A stretch of 64,000 bases of DNA from Streptomyces fradiae ATCC 10745 = DSM 40063 (GTDB lineage: Bacteria; Actinomycetota; Actinomycetes; Streptomycetales; Streptomycetaceae). The notes under the pieces were generated by a model. The model was not told where the DNA came from, made no database searches, and saw nothing but the letters and a program-made list of their open reading frames with translations. The stretch's first letter is position 1. Each line of letters starts with the position of its first letter. Below, piece after piece: positions 8,575 to 18,102 of the stretch. Made by a program: the position numbers and the translations under genes. The DNA lies in NCBI RefSeq assembly GCF_008704425.1, contig NZ_CP023696.1, positions 2,156,501 through 2,220,500 of the forward strand, written 5' to 3'.

Positions 8575-9096
8575 GTCGATCCTGGCCAGGGCGTCGTCCG
8601 CGCCGTAGGGCTGGAGGTAGGGCAGCCAGCGGGGGTCGCGGTGGCCGGTGCCGATGATGCGCCAGGCGAGTCCGGTGGGCGGGGCGGGGGGCTGGTGCAG
8701 CCGCCAGCCCAGCTCGCGCAGGTGCCGGTCGGCCTTGACGTGGTTGCAGCGGCGGCAGGCCGCGACCACGTTGTCCCAGGCGTGCCGGCCGCCGCGGCTG
8801 CGCGGTACGACGTGGTCGACGCTGGTTGCGACGCCACCGCAGTACATGCAGCGCCCGCCGTCACGGGCGAACAGCGCTTTGCGGGTCAGTGGAACGGGCC
8901 CCCTGTAGGGGACCCGTACGAACCGTTTGAGACGTACGACGCTGGGGGCGGCCATCGCCCGGGTGGCGCTGTGCAGGAAGGCGCCGGACTCCTCAAGGCA
9001 CACGGCCTTGTTCTCGAGGACGAGTACGAGCGCGCGGCGGAGCGGTACGACGCCGAGGGGCTCGTACGACGCGTTGAGGACCAGGACATGCGGCAC
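8560..9096 (-). CDS. HNH endonuclease
   Basis: 178-residue nuclease with a zinc-stabilised HNH fold at about residues 88-135: a CMYCGG knuckle, then the catalytic DHVVPRSRGG and NVVAACRRCN. The N-terminal MPHVLVLNASYEPLGVVPL is typical of a widespread actinobacterial HNH family whose biological role is unclear. Start ATG (complement of 9094-9096) follows GGAGGCACCCG. The stop codon lies inside the terminal 17-bp tandem repeat, so repeat expansion could have altered the last residues. It is divergent from the mechanosensitive channel gene. Confidence 0.9.
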   Translation of the reverse strand: MPHVLVLNASYEPLGVVPLRRALVLVLENKAVCLEESGAFLHSATRAMAAPSVVRLKRFVRVPYRGPVPLTRKALFARDGGRCMYCGGVATSVDHVVPRSRGGRHAWDNVVAACRRCNHVKADRHLRELGWRLHQPPAPPTGLAWRIIGTGHRDPRWLPYLQPYGADDALARIDGISA

Positions 9097-9331
9097 GGGT
9101 GCCTCCTTGTACGCCGGCGGCGCGTGGCTCGCGCCGGGACGATCTGCTCACAGTCTCCCCTCCCGCCTGGTCGGAGCGCCACCACATGGGCGTAACGGGC
9201 CGGAGGTGTTTTCGACCACAGGGTGGTCATCCCCACATGAGACGAGGCTCTCCCTCGAACACGGCGACGAACCGCCCCACCCGCGCCGTTTAATGGAGTG
9301 ACCCGCCCGTGATGCCAGGAGGTTCCCCGCC

Positions 9332-10432
9332 GTGCTGTGGTCGGCCCCGCCCGCTGTCCCCCCTTCCGCTTCCGACCCGTCCCCGTCGGCCGGGACCCCC
9401 GTGACCCTGGACGAGGCCGCCCGCCAGGCCGGGGAGGCCGCGGGCTGGGTGGAGCAGAACTGGGCCACGTGGGTCAACACCGGCCTGCGGATCGTGCTGA
9501 TCCTCGCCATAGCGGTGACGCTCCGCTTCCTGATCCGGCGGGCGCTGACGAAGCTGATCGACCGCATGAACCGCAGCGCCCAGGCGGTGCAGGGCACGGC
9601 GCTGGGCGGGCTGCTGGTCAACGCGGAGCGGCGCCGGCAGCGGTCGGAGGCGATCGGCTCGGTACTGCGCTCGGTGGCGTCGTTCCTGATCATGGGTACG
9701 GCGGCGCTGATGGTCCTGGGCGCGTTCCAGATCAACCTGGCGCCGCTGCTGGCATCGGCCGGTGTGGCCGGCGTGGCGATCGGCTTCGGCGCGCGGAACC
9801 TGGTGACGGACTTCCTGTCGGGCGTCTTCATGATCCTGGAGGACCAGTACGGGGTGGGTGACTCGATCGACGCGGGCGTGGCGTCCGGCGAGGTCATCGA
9901 GGTGGGCCTGCGGGTGACGAAGCTGCGCGGCGCGGACGGCGAGATCTGGTACGTCCGCAACGGCGAGATCAAGCGGATCGGCAACCTGAGCCAGGGCTGG
10001 GCGACGGCGGGCGTGGACGTCACGGTCCGCCCGACGGAGGACCTGGACGCGCTGAAGAAGCTGATCGAGGGCGTGGCGGAGGAGCTGGCCGCCGAGGAGC
10101 CCTGGAACGAGCGGCTGTGGGGCCCCATCGAGGTGCTGGGCCTGACCGAGGTCATGATCGACTCCATGACGCTGCGGGTCTCGGCGAAGACGATGCCGGG
10201 CAAGGCGCTGGGCGTGGAGCGGGAGATCCGCTGGCGGATCAAGCGCGCCTTCGACGCGGCGGGCATCCGCATCGTCGGCGGCGTCCCCCTGGCGACGGAC
10301 GACACCCCGCCGGCCGACCCCACGGCGGCCATGGCCGCCCCCTCCGCCTTCGCCTCCCCCACCACCCCCCAGTCCCTGGCCACCACCCCGATACCCCAGC
10401 CCTCGACAGGCCCCAACCTCGCCAAGCACTGA
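9332..10432 (+). CDS. MscS-family mechanosensitive ion channel
   Basis: Membrane channel that opens on hypo-osmotic shock. The GTG start at 9332 is preceded by AGGAGG (9317-9322). The 366 residues include a first helix near 48-68, further hydrophobic segments near 105-145 (the pore-lining part), then the MscS beta domain signature GFGARNLVTDFLSGVFMILE and VGDSIDAG. The cytoplasmic alpha/beta domain follows. The last 45 residues are a disordered Ala/Pro/Thr tail. It ends just before a strong hairpin terminator. Confidence 0.93.
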   Translation: MLWSAPPAVPPSASDPSPSAGTPVTLDEAARQAGEAAGWVEQNWATWVNTGLRIVLILAIAVTLRFLIRRALTKLIDRMNRSAQAVQGTALGGLLVNAERRRQRSEAIGSVLRSVASFLIMGTAALMVLGAFQINLAPLLASAGVAGVAIGFGARNLVTDFLSGVFMILEDQYGVGDSIDAGVASGEVIEVGLRVTKLRGADGEIWYVRNGEIKRIGNLSQGWATAGVDVTVRPTEDLDALKKLIEGVAEELAAEEPWNERLWGPIEVLGLTEVMIDSMTLRVSAKTMPGKALGVEREIRWRIKRAFDAAGIRIVGGVPLATDDTPPADPTAAMAAPSAFASPTTPQSLATTPIPQPSTGPNLAKH

Positions 10433-10450
10433 CCCCACGCAGACACACAG

Positions 10451-10478
10451 GCGCCCCGCACCGGACGGTGCGGGGCGC
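10451..10478 (+). terminator. Hairpin terminator after the MscS gene
   Basis: GCGCCCCGCACC, loop GGAC, GGTGCGGGGCGC: a perfect 12-bp stem 18 bp after the stop codon, followed by a short T-containing stretch (CCACTGTTTGG). Confidence 0.85.
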
Positions 10479-11118
10479 CCACTGTTTGGTCCGGGCTGGC
10501 GCGGTCTACCGTTTTCCGCTATCTGTCACGGGCCGGTACCCGATGGACTTACCACCGCCCCGGCCTACCCTGAGTCACCCACATACCGCGCAGCATTCCG
10601 TCAGCACCTCTGCCGAACAGGAGATCCTTATCCGGCAAATCACTAACGGAGCCAGAAGCGGATCGCTGCGGCGATGACGGTGCGTGGAAGATGTAGACCC
10701 ACTCACCTTGACAAGTAGCGACCACGCGGGCCCTCTTGAGCCGACAGACGGTCCGCTTCGACCTCGTTGCGGAGCCGGTCGCGGTCGCAGTGGAAGCCAG
10801 CAAGCCCGCCACCTTCTCTGCCTCTGCGTCGGCGGACCCAGCAGTTCCCACTCACGATTCGTCAGCCCCCGAACCGTGACCACACAAACGAGCGACTGGC
10901 CGGTAGGCACATGATCCGCTGGACGCTGCCCATTCACACGCGAGGCCGTTCACGCCTCTCCACGGCAGGCGGAGAGAACGTCGGGTGCCAGAGGGGCCCG
11001 AAGCCAAGACCGTAGCCAAAAGCCTCGAAATCTTCGACCGCTACCCAAAGACACCCCCACCCTAACCACTAAGCAGGTTGACGACAGTCGAAAGGAATGA
11101 CCAGCCGGAGATGACACT
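10479..11118. other. 640-bp region without a convincing gene
   Basis: GC and codon bias fall here. Short minus-strand frames between 10549 and 10937 (one reading VRGLTNREWELL) and between 10950 and 11219 are mutually frameshifted and lack ribosome sites. They may be decayed mobile or toxin-related DNA next to the polymorphic-toxin locus, but I cannot identify them. Confidence 0.4.
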
Positions 11119-11379
11119 TCAATCCGCCATCCGCTCCAGGACCAGATCAACCTCCCCCTCAATCTCTTGATCAGCAGTAAGATGAACATGCATCCCGTCA
11201 CACACACCTCCTTGCGCAAGCGTGAGAAGATGCCGCGCCAATGAAGTCAGCCCCGCACGGTTGCCCTTAATAAGCACCTCAGAGCCAGCCACAGAGACCA
11301 TGATTTCAAAGCCGTCATCCCACGAGAAATGCAGACCTTCACCAGGACGGTAATCGGGGGTAGTAATCACTTGCTCCAT
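11119..11379 (-). CDS. Imm32-like immunity protein
   Basis: Small cytoplasmic protein of 86 residues, predicted to neutralise the toxin tip of the Rhs protein encoded just upstream. The core IKGNRAGLTSLARHLLTLAQ followed by HVHLTADQEIEGEVDLVLER matches my memory of the Imm32 family (a Gly-Asn-Arg-x-Gly-Leu segment, a Leu/Ala-rich helix, a His-containing strand). Start ATG (complement of 11377-11379) follows GGAGGA. It lies 84 bp downstream of the toxin gene, the usual place for a cognate antidote. Its GC content is visibly lower than the chromosome, as expected for exchanged toxin-immunity cassettes. Confidence 0.75.
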   Translation of the reverse strand: MEQVITTPDYRPGEGLHFSWDDGFEIMVSVAGSEVLIKGNRAGLTSLARHLLTLAQGGVCDGMHVHLTADQEIEGEVDLVLERMAD

Positions 11380-11463
11380 AGAGTCCTCCTAATTAGCCTC
11401 TTACACCCTCGCTCCCCAGCGCGAGACATAAACCCTGGGGGGCAAGCACCGCAAGCACCAAAG

Positions 11464-14400
11464 CTATTCCAGATATATGTGCCGATTCTCGACGATCATC
11501 ATTTTGCCAGGCTTCTTCGGATTCGGAACAAGGCGCTCAAAGTTCATGTGAGGACCACCCGCGTGCTGCCCAGTGATGTCCTTTTCGCCCATTCTTGCAA
11601 CGCGTGTACCGTCCTTCGACACATACCGACCGCTGCCCGGAATGATCTCCCTATACCCGGAGCCAACCCATCTCGCTGCTGACTCGAGCGCGTCGTTCGT
11701 CGGTATGCGAGTCCTGTCCACGGGGTGCCCATCGCCATCGTACTTGCGCACCGAGATCCAAGGATGACTCGACTTAGACGGTCCCGACTTAGACGGTCCC
11801 GACTTAGGAGAACCACCTCGACCGAATACGGCCGCAGCAAGCCCAGGAATCAGATAGCCGTCAGCGCCAGTATCGTAACCCTGCCCGGCGACCCAGCTAT
11901 CGTACTGCGCCCCGTAGTCACAACCCTGCGCACCAGCCCCACCATGCCAGCAGTCACCGTCCACCAGCCAGCCGGCAAGTTCTGCGCTATAGGCCACATT
12001 CCGGAACAAGCCCAACCACACGGGTGCTACCGGGTCGTCTTGTGGAGCGAGTTGCTTGTGCACCTCGTCGCCCCCGCAGTGCGCCAGGAGCCCCGCACCC
12101 ACGCACTGCAGGCCGGAGCCGCTGGACGCCGTGCCCGATGTTCCGCCCGTCGTGGCGCCGCCACCGCCACCGCCACCGCCACCGCCGCCGCCGCCGCTGC
12201 CACCGCGCACCCTGTCGGGCTGACCCTGGGTACCACCACTCGGGTTCTTTGGACAGTCCTCCCAGCCAGCGCGGCCGCAAGCGGCGCCCAAGCCAGAGGG
12301 GTCGGCGTTGGTTACCGGGTTCTGAGCGCCGTACGTGTATCCGTTCAGCGTCTGGTGGATGTCGAGCTGGAGCAGTGGGTCGACGCTGATGAACAGGCCG
12401 GTTGACGGGTCGTACTCGCGGGCGCCTATGTGGGTCAGGCCGGTGTTCTTGTCCTCCGGCTTGCCCAGGAAGGACTTGTCGTCCGGCCAGGCCGGGACCG
12501 ACGGGCCGCGCTGCGCGCCGAAGGGCGTCGTGTAGCGCTTGGTGACCGCCATCGTCGTGGCATCGAGGGCCACGGTGCCCGTGCCGTGGTGGTCGGCAGC
12601 CAGGTAGCTCAGCTTGCTGCCCGTGACTCCCGCCGTAGCGGTGCGCACGGCAATCGTCTTGCCGGCCGCCGTGTAGTAGCGGGTGCCCGACAGGGTCTTC
12701 GCGGTGCCCTTCGTGGTGAGGCGGACCTCCGTGGAGCCGAGGTAGAGGACCGTGTCGCCGTCACCCGTGGCGCGGCGGATGAGCAGCTCGCCCGACGCGT
12801 CGTACAGGTAGCTCGTGCCGAGGGCGGGCTTGGTGCCGGCCGCCGGCTCCGTCGTGCCGACGAGCTTGCCCTCGCTGTTCCAGGTCAGCGTCTGCTGGGC
12901 CTGGCCACCGGGGCGGCTCGTGGTGTTGCCGGCCGCGTCGTAGGCGTACGTGGCGCTCTTGGCACCCGTCGTCTTGGCCAGCGGGTGGGGCTGACCCGCG
13001 GCGGTGCCGTAGGTGTACGTGCTGGTCTTGTCACCCGCGGTCGTGTGCTCGGTCTCCGTCGCACGCTGGCCGGCGGTGTTGTAGGTGTAGCTGTGCCAGT
13101 ACGGAGCGGCGCCGTCGATGTTCGCCATGGCGCGGCCGCCGGCGGCGCAGTCGGCGGTCTTCGGCGTCCAGGCTTCGGTGAGACGGCGGTGGCCGTCGTA
13201 CGTGAAGCACTGGAAGTCGGGCTTCGACGCGCCGCCCTGGGTGGTCTCGTCGAAGATCGAGGTGACATTGCCCGCGTCGTCCTGGCTGTACTTCAGATCT
13301 TGCGGCCTGTGATCGTGCACCGTATCGGTGACGTAGGCGCGGGTCAGTCGGCGGGTGCCCTCCTCGTAGTCGTAGTTGAGGTACGCCTTCTTCGCCTCAT
13401 CGGTAGAGCTGGTGCCCAAGGCGAGCTGGCGCAGGTCGCCCTGAGGCGAATAAGTGGCCGCCAGGAGGTAACCAGTGCCGCTGGCCACCTTCTCCTCCTG
13501 GCCGAGGGCGCCGCGCGTGATGTTCACGGTCTCCGCAGCGAGGCCCGCTACAGCAGGTAGCGCCGTCCTGCGGACCGAGCCGTCCTGGTAGTACGTGATC
13601 GAGGCCGACAACGTCTTCGGCGTGCCGGCGGCGACGAGCGGATCGCTGTCCGGGAGTATCAGCTGGCTTCCAGTGGGCTGGTAGAGCGGGCTGTACCCCG
13701 TGACTTTCTGGATGTAGGACTTACTGGTCGTCTGGCCTACACCGTTCTCATACCTGATCGATGCATCCTGTTGCCCCTTGGCGAGGCCGTCGTAGGTCCA
13801 TGCTGCGAGCTTCGTGGCGTCTGTCTTGACGTCGTCCCACAGGCCGGTCTTCCGTCCGAGGATGTCGTACTCGGTGATCAGTGTCTTGCCGCGCGTATCC
13901 GTCACGCTGATCGCCTGGTTGAGCTCGTTGTAGACGGTGGCGCTAGTGCCCTTGTCCGGGTCGGCCGCGGTGATCTGCCGACCGAACAGGTCATAGGAAT
14001 AGCTCCACTTGGCCTGGTCGGGCCCGGTGACCATTCCCTGGCGTCCGCCGGGCAGGTACGTGTACGTGGTGGTGGTGTAGTCCGAGCCGGTGGGCTGGGG
14101 ACCGCCGTACTCCCGGCGCTCCGTCGTCTGCCCGAGAGCATTGGTCACCACTGCCAGGGCCTGGCCGCCGACCGGGGCCGTGGTGGTGACGGTGTCGCCG
14201 GTGTAGGTGGTCTCGATGGTCCACCGAGGGGCATTCTGTGCCTTGGTGACCTTCTTGATCTCGCGACCCGCACCGTCGTACGTGACATCGGTCTGTGTCG
14301 GAGCCTGCCCGCCGTCCGTGGCGACGAGACCGCCGCCAGGAGGGTTCTTCGCGTCCCAGATGTCGGCGGAGGTGGTGGCCGGAAGTCCGCGCTCGTCGTA

Positions 14401-17400
14401 GAGCGTCTCACTGATGACACGACCGCCAGTGGGCGACGGGACCTGGGTCTGGCGGGATCGGAGCAGCGAGTCGTAGATCTCGTACGTGGTGTTGTAACCG
14501 CCGTCATCGCCCCGAATGGTGCTGGTCGACACCCACGGAAGCTTGTCACCCGAGTTGGTGATGCTGTAGGCGAAGACGTAGTTGGGCGGCATGCCCTCCA
14601 GCTTGCTGAGGTTGGGCAGCCACACCTTCGTCACACGACCGAGGGCGTCGTACTCCGAGTACGTGCTCTTGCCGTTCGGGTCGGTCACCTTGGTTGCCGA
14701 CCCGTTGGCGAAGTCCAGGTGCGTAGTCGTCACGTGGCCCTTCGCGTTGGTGACCTTGGTGGCGGTCAGCGGGCCCGCGCCGGCCGGGGTGTAGGCGGTG
14801 GTGGCCGTCACCGTGTCGTTGGTGTCCTTGGCGGTGAGTACGCGGCCGAGACCGTCGTATGTCATCGTCGCCGTCTTCTGCCAGATCGGCTGGTCGTCGA
14901 TCCCGTACCCCTTGGCACGGCCCGTCCACAGCACCTCGCCCACCGTCGGCGTCTGTGTCGCCGACCAGGTGGTGGAGTCGTAGGCGGTGGCCGTGTCGGA
15001 GATGACGGCGCCGGGGCGGCCGGAGTTCGGCGGCAGGTCGAGCTGGTCGTCGGCCACGCAGGTGCCGGCCGTCACCCGGGTGCGGGTGACCAGCTTGTTG
15101 ATGCCGACGGCGTTGTTGCGGGCGTACCACGTGCGGGTGCACGTGTCGTCGGTCTGGACCGCGTTGTCGCCCTTGTCGTGGACCTGGTAGGCCATGCCGT
15201 AGGCGTCGTACAGCGTCTCGACGGTGCGGACGCGGTCACGGGCCGGTTCGCTGGACGTGATGCGGGTCCGGCTGTGCGTGGCCGCCGTGCGGATGAAGTG
15301 GGCCTCGGTGTCGGCGTACGACCGGTGCTGGGTCGCCGTGCGCTTGGACCAGGGGTCGTTGACCTGGCCCGACACCTCGTTCTCGGCGTCGTAGGTGACG
15401 GTCTCCCGGGTGAAGCCCGCGTACTGCGCCGAGTCCGTGAGCAGCGGGGCCGCGATGCCGGCGACGGTGGCCGTCTTCCGGGCCGTGGCGTGGGGGGTCT
15501 TGCCATCGGGGCCGAGGACGCGGTCGCCGTTCATGCCGCGCATGTAGACGGTGACGGTCCGCGACCGGGTCTTGCCGACGACACCGGTGTAGTGGGTGAC
15601 CCTGCCGAAGCCGCGCCAGGTGGACCAGGTGCGTTCCTTGGCGGGGGTCATGGGGTCGTTGTTGTAGTGCCAGGCGCCGCCGCCCTCGTACACGTAGGTG
15701 TGCTCGACGGGCGCGGAGGAGCCGAGCCGGTCGCTGGTGGTGACCGAGCTGACCGGGTACTTGTGGAACCAGTCGAGCGTCGGCTCCTCGGCGCCGTTGG
15801 GCGACCAGTAGACCGGGTAGCAGCGCCGGGTGTTGGTGTCGACCTTGGGCTTGGTGTCGGATGCGAGGCAGTCGGCCTGCGCGTAGTTGACGATGGTCTG
15901 CGCGCCGGTTTCGGAGGTGATCGTGTAGAGCCGCGGCTTGTTCAGCGGGAGGATGTCGTCGCTGCCGCCGTCGACCCGGTTGGCGCGGAACTGGTGGGTG
16001 AACGTCACCGGGGGCAGCGTGATGGCGGTGCCGCGCCGGCCGGTCTGGCGGATCTCGTCGAGCCAGAGGGACTGGTCGGTCGAGTCGCCCGTGTCACCGG
16101 GGTCCAGGTACGTCTGCTTCAGGCTCCAGGAGTCCACCGCCTCGTAGGCGGGGGTGGCAGCGGCGGCGTTCCACGCCTCGGTGGTGACGCCGGTCATGCG
16201 CTTGCGGGTGTAGAAGGCAGGACCGGTGTTGCCCGTGCACTTCTGGTCCGCCTTGCACTCGGCGTCGAAGGGAACGTCCGGCCAGTTGTCGCGGGTGTCC
16301 TCGGTCAGCGAGTCGCAGCCGGTCCCGGAGGCGACGCAGCGCTCGGCGTGGGTGAACAGCACGCGGTTCGAGCCGGCCGGTGAGGCGAACAGGGCGTCCG
16401 CGCGCTGTCCGTAGCGGATCTCCTTGAGGATGCCGCCGCGGACGTAGGGCGTGCCCGTGTTGTCGTCGCCGAGCATGTCGTAGTGGTTGTGCTCGGCGGC
16501 GTACCAGTACGACATGGCGTTGTCGTGGGTGTCCACGACGTAGTCGAGGTTCCAGCGCCATGCCTGCTTCTCGGCCCGGCCGGAGAAGCTGCCGCTCTGT
16601 TCGTAGCCGGGCTCGCCCGCGTCGTCGCCGAAGACGGGGACGGTCCACACGGATTGGGTCGCCTGTGTGGTGGCGCCCGGCAGCTTGTTCAGGCCGAAGT
16701 GGTACTTGGTGCCGTCACCGGTGATGACGGTCCAGTACTCGCGGTTGTCGTCGCCGTTGTCCGCGCCGTTCGTACCGGAGTGGTGCAGGACGGTGGACGC
16801 GTCGTCGTTCTTGAGGCGCCACTGGCCGCTGGTGTCGTCCTTGACCAGTTCGGTCGCGTGGCCGTTGAGGACGAGGGAGGCGTTCTCGTACTTCCAGCAC
16901 AGGTCGTTCTTGTCGTCCTGGCCGTCGTCGTCGCACGAGCCGTACTTCCGCTCGATGTAGGACGACGTGATGTCGAAGCCCTCACCGATCGCGGTGCCCT
17001 GGTTGTTGGTGGACGCCGTGCGGCCGTCGATGCTGCCGGAGTCGTACGAGATCTTCAGATCGGGCTTCGGGCCGGCCGCCGACGGCGGGACGCGCAGCGG
17101 GTACGACCAGGTGAAGGTGCCGGACGAGCCGCCGGCCTCCCAGGTGGAGGACGCCGCGAGCGGCGTGGCCTTGTAGTCGCCGGAGCCCGACTTCGTGCCG
17201 GCCGCGACGGCCAGCACCATCGTCTGCGCCGCCGCGGGCGCCGTCGCCGCGCGGGCGGCACGGGTCGGGGCGGCCCGGAACGTCAAGTCGGCCCTCAGCT
17301 CCTCGGCGCGGCGGTCGTTGGTGAAGGGCAGCGACGTGCGGGTGCGGCAGGCGGCGCTCGCCGGGCTGCTCAGCGCGCAAGCGGGCAGCTGTACGAGCTG

Positions 17401-17970
17401 GAGGCGTCCCGCCCAGTCGCCGCCGTAGGCGGAGGCGAAGGCCGAGTAGTCGAGGGCCAGGTTGGAGGTGCCACCCTGGGCCGGGCCGGTCACCGACATG
17501 ACGAGGCCCTTGACGCCGAGCGCGGCGGCGCGCTTCTGGTCGAGGACGGTGACGGTGACGGACTCGGCGGCCTTCTTCGCCTTGCCGCTTCGGGTGAGGG
17601 TGACAGGGAGGCCGCCTGGTGCGGCCTCGGAGGCGCCCTTGCCGGGCAGCTTGAGTGTGGTGGTGCCGGCGCTCGGCCACGTGACGGACCTTGATCGGTC
17701 CTTGGCCGCCCGCTCTGCCGCCCGCTTGTCCGCTGCGGCGGCCCGCTGGACGGTCTCGGCCGTCCGCTTGTCCGCCTTGGCCTTGAAGGGGGAGACATCG
17801 GCCGACTGCGGTGCCTTCAGCTGCGGCCGGCCGAGCGGGTCGACGTCGTCCGCCCATGCGGGGGCGGCGAGGAGGCCCGGCAGCAAGGTAAGGCCACTGA
17901 GCGCGGCGACCTGCCGCACAAGCCATCTCTGCCTACGTCTTCCGTAGGCGACTCGTATGGTGGGTTTCAT
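11464..17970 (-). CDS. Rhs/YD-repeat polymorphic toxin, secreted
   Basis: A 2168-residue exported protein in which a shell of YD repeats encases a toxic C-terminal tip that is exchanged between strains. The signal peptide covers about residues 1-41 (ending APAWADD); ATG (complement of 17968-17970) follows AAGGAA. A SpvB-like N-terminal part (VPPSAAGPKPDLKISYDSGS) is followed by many YD repeats. The Rhs core end is near 1870-1890 (REYDPSTGLFISVDPLLQ, then YGAQNPVTNADPSG). The variable tip holds a poly-Gly linker, a Cys-containing spacer, and a last domain of about 100 residues with SGYREIIPGSGRYVSKDGTR and GPHMNFERL. That resembles nuclease-type tips, but I cannot name the family. LamG partner upstream, immunity gene downstream. 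Confidence 0.9.
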   Translation of the reverse strand: MKPTIRVAYGRRRQRWLVRQVAALSGLTLLPGLLAAPAWADDVDPLGRPQLKAPQSADVSPFKAKADKRTAETVQRAAAADKRAAERAAKDRSRSVTWPSAGTTTLKLPGKGASEAAPGGLPVTLTRSGKAKKAAESVTVTVLDQKRAAALGVKGLVMSVTGPAQGGTSNLALDYSAFASAYGGDWAGRLQLVQLPACALSSPASAACRTRTSLPFTNDRRAEELRADLTFRAAPTRAARAATAPAAAQTMVLAVAAGTKSGSGDYKATPLAASSTWEAGGSSGTFTWSYPLRVPPSAAGPKPDLKISYDSGSIDGRTASTNNQGTAIGEGFDITSSYIERKYGSCDDDGQDDKNDLCWKYENASLVLNGHATELVKDDTSGQWRLKNDDASTVLHHSGTNGADNGDDNREYWTVITGDGTKYHFGLNKLPGATTQATQSVWTVPVFGDDAGEPGYEQSGSFSGRAEKQAWRWNLDYVVDTHDNAMSYWYAAEHNHYDMLGDDNTGTPYVRGGILKEIRYGQRADALFASPAGSNRVLFTHAERCVASGTGCDSLTEDTRDNWPDVPFDAECKADQKCTGNTGPAFYTRKRMTGVTTEAWNAAAATPAYEAVDSWSLKQTYLDPGDTGDSTDQSLWLDEIRQTGRRGTAITLPPVTFTHQFRANRVDGGSDDILPLNKPRLYTITSETGAQTIVNYAQADCLASDTKPKVDTNTRRCYPVYWSPNGAEEPTLDWFHKYPVSSVTTSDRLGSSAPVEHTYVYEGGGAWHYNNDPMTPAKERTWSTWRGFGRVTHYTGVVGKTRSRTVTVYMRGMNGDRVLGPDGKTPHATARKTATVAGIAAPLLTDSAQYAGFTRETVTYDAENEVSGQVNDPWSKRTATQHRSYADTEAHFIRTAATHSRTRITSSEPARDRVRTVETLYDAYGMAYQVHDKGDNAVQTDDTCTRTWYARNNAVGINKLVTRTRVTAGTCVADDQLDLPPNSGRPGAVISDTATAYDSTTWSATQTPTVGEVLWTGRAKGYGIDDQPIWQKTATMTYDGLGRVLTAKDTNDTVTATTAYTPAGAGPLTATKVTNAKGHVTTTHLDFANGSATKVTDPNGKSTYSEYDALGRVTKVWLPNLSKLEGMPPNYVFAYSITNSGDKLPWVSTSTIRGDDGGYNTTYEIYDSLLRSRQTQVPSPTGGRVISETLYDERGLPATTSADIWDAKNPPGGGLVATDGGQAPTQTDVTYDGAGREIKKVTKAQNAPRWTIETTYTGDTVTTTAPVGGQALAVVTNALGQTTERREYGGPQPTGSDYTTTTYTYLPGGRQGMVTGPDQAKWSYSYDLFGRQITAADPDKGTSATVYNELNQAISVTDTRGKTLITEYDILGRKTGLWDDVKTDATKLAAWTYDGLAKGQQDASIRYENGVGQTTSKSYIQKVTGYSPLYQPTGSQLILPDSDPLVAAGTPKTLSASITYYQDGSVRRTALPAVAGLAAETVNITRGALGQEEKVASGTGYLLAATYSPQGDLRQLALGTSSTDEAKKAYLNYDYEEGTRRLTRAYVTDTVHDHRPQDLKYSQDDAGNVTSIFDETTQGGASKPDFQCFTYDGHRRLTEAWTPKTADCAAGGRAMANIDGAAPYWHSYTYNTAGQRATETEHTTAGDKTSTYTYGTAAGQPHPLAKTTGAKSATYAYDAAGNTTSRPGGQAQQTLTWNSEGKLVGTTEPAAGTKPALGTSYLYDASGELLIRRATGDGDTVLYLGSTEVRLTTKGTAKTLSGTRYYTAAGKTIAVRTATAGVTGSKLSYLAADHHGTGTVALDATTMAVTKRYTTPFGAQRGPSVPAWPDDKSFLGKPEDKNTGLTHIGAREYDPSTGLFISVDPLLQLDIHQTLNGYTYGAQNPVTNADPSGLGAACGRAGWEDCPKNPSGGTQGQPDRVRGGSGGGGGGGGGGGGGATTGGTSGTASSGSGLQCVGAGLLAHCGGDEVHKQLAPQDDPVAPVWLGLFRNVAYSAELAGWLVDGDCWHGGAGAQGCDYGAQYDSWVAGQGYDTGADGYLIPGLAAAVFGRGGSPKSGPSKSGPSKSSHPWISVRKYDGDGHPVDRTRIPTNDALESAARWVGSGYREIIPGSGRYVSKDGTRVARMGEKDITGQHAGGPHMNFERLVPNPKKPGKMMIVENRHIYLE

Positions 17971-18102
17971 ATTCCTTATCCGATTGGATTCATGACTCGG
18001 ATGACGGGGGAGCTGAACGCGTGTGGCAGTGCTCGTCCAGCGGATGCCTGGGAAGCGAGCGGCCCGGAGGGGTCTGTCGTCCGGGCCGCATCTCCGTAAG
18101 GA

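Noticed and set aside
10549..10937. Transposase-like N-terminus (LTNREWELL)
   Set aside because: Only about ten residues resemble an IS5-type start; no DDE region or inverted repeats.
13771..16383. An 870-codon plus-strand frame across the Rhs gene
   Set aside because: Antisense shadow of the YD-repeat protein; translation is Val/Gly/Arg-rich without any domain.
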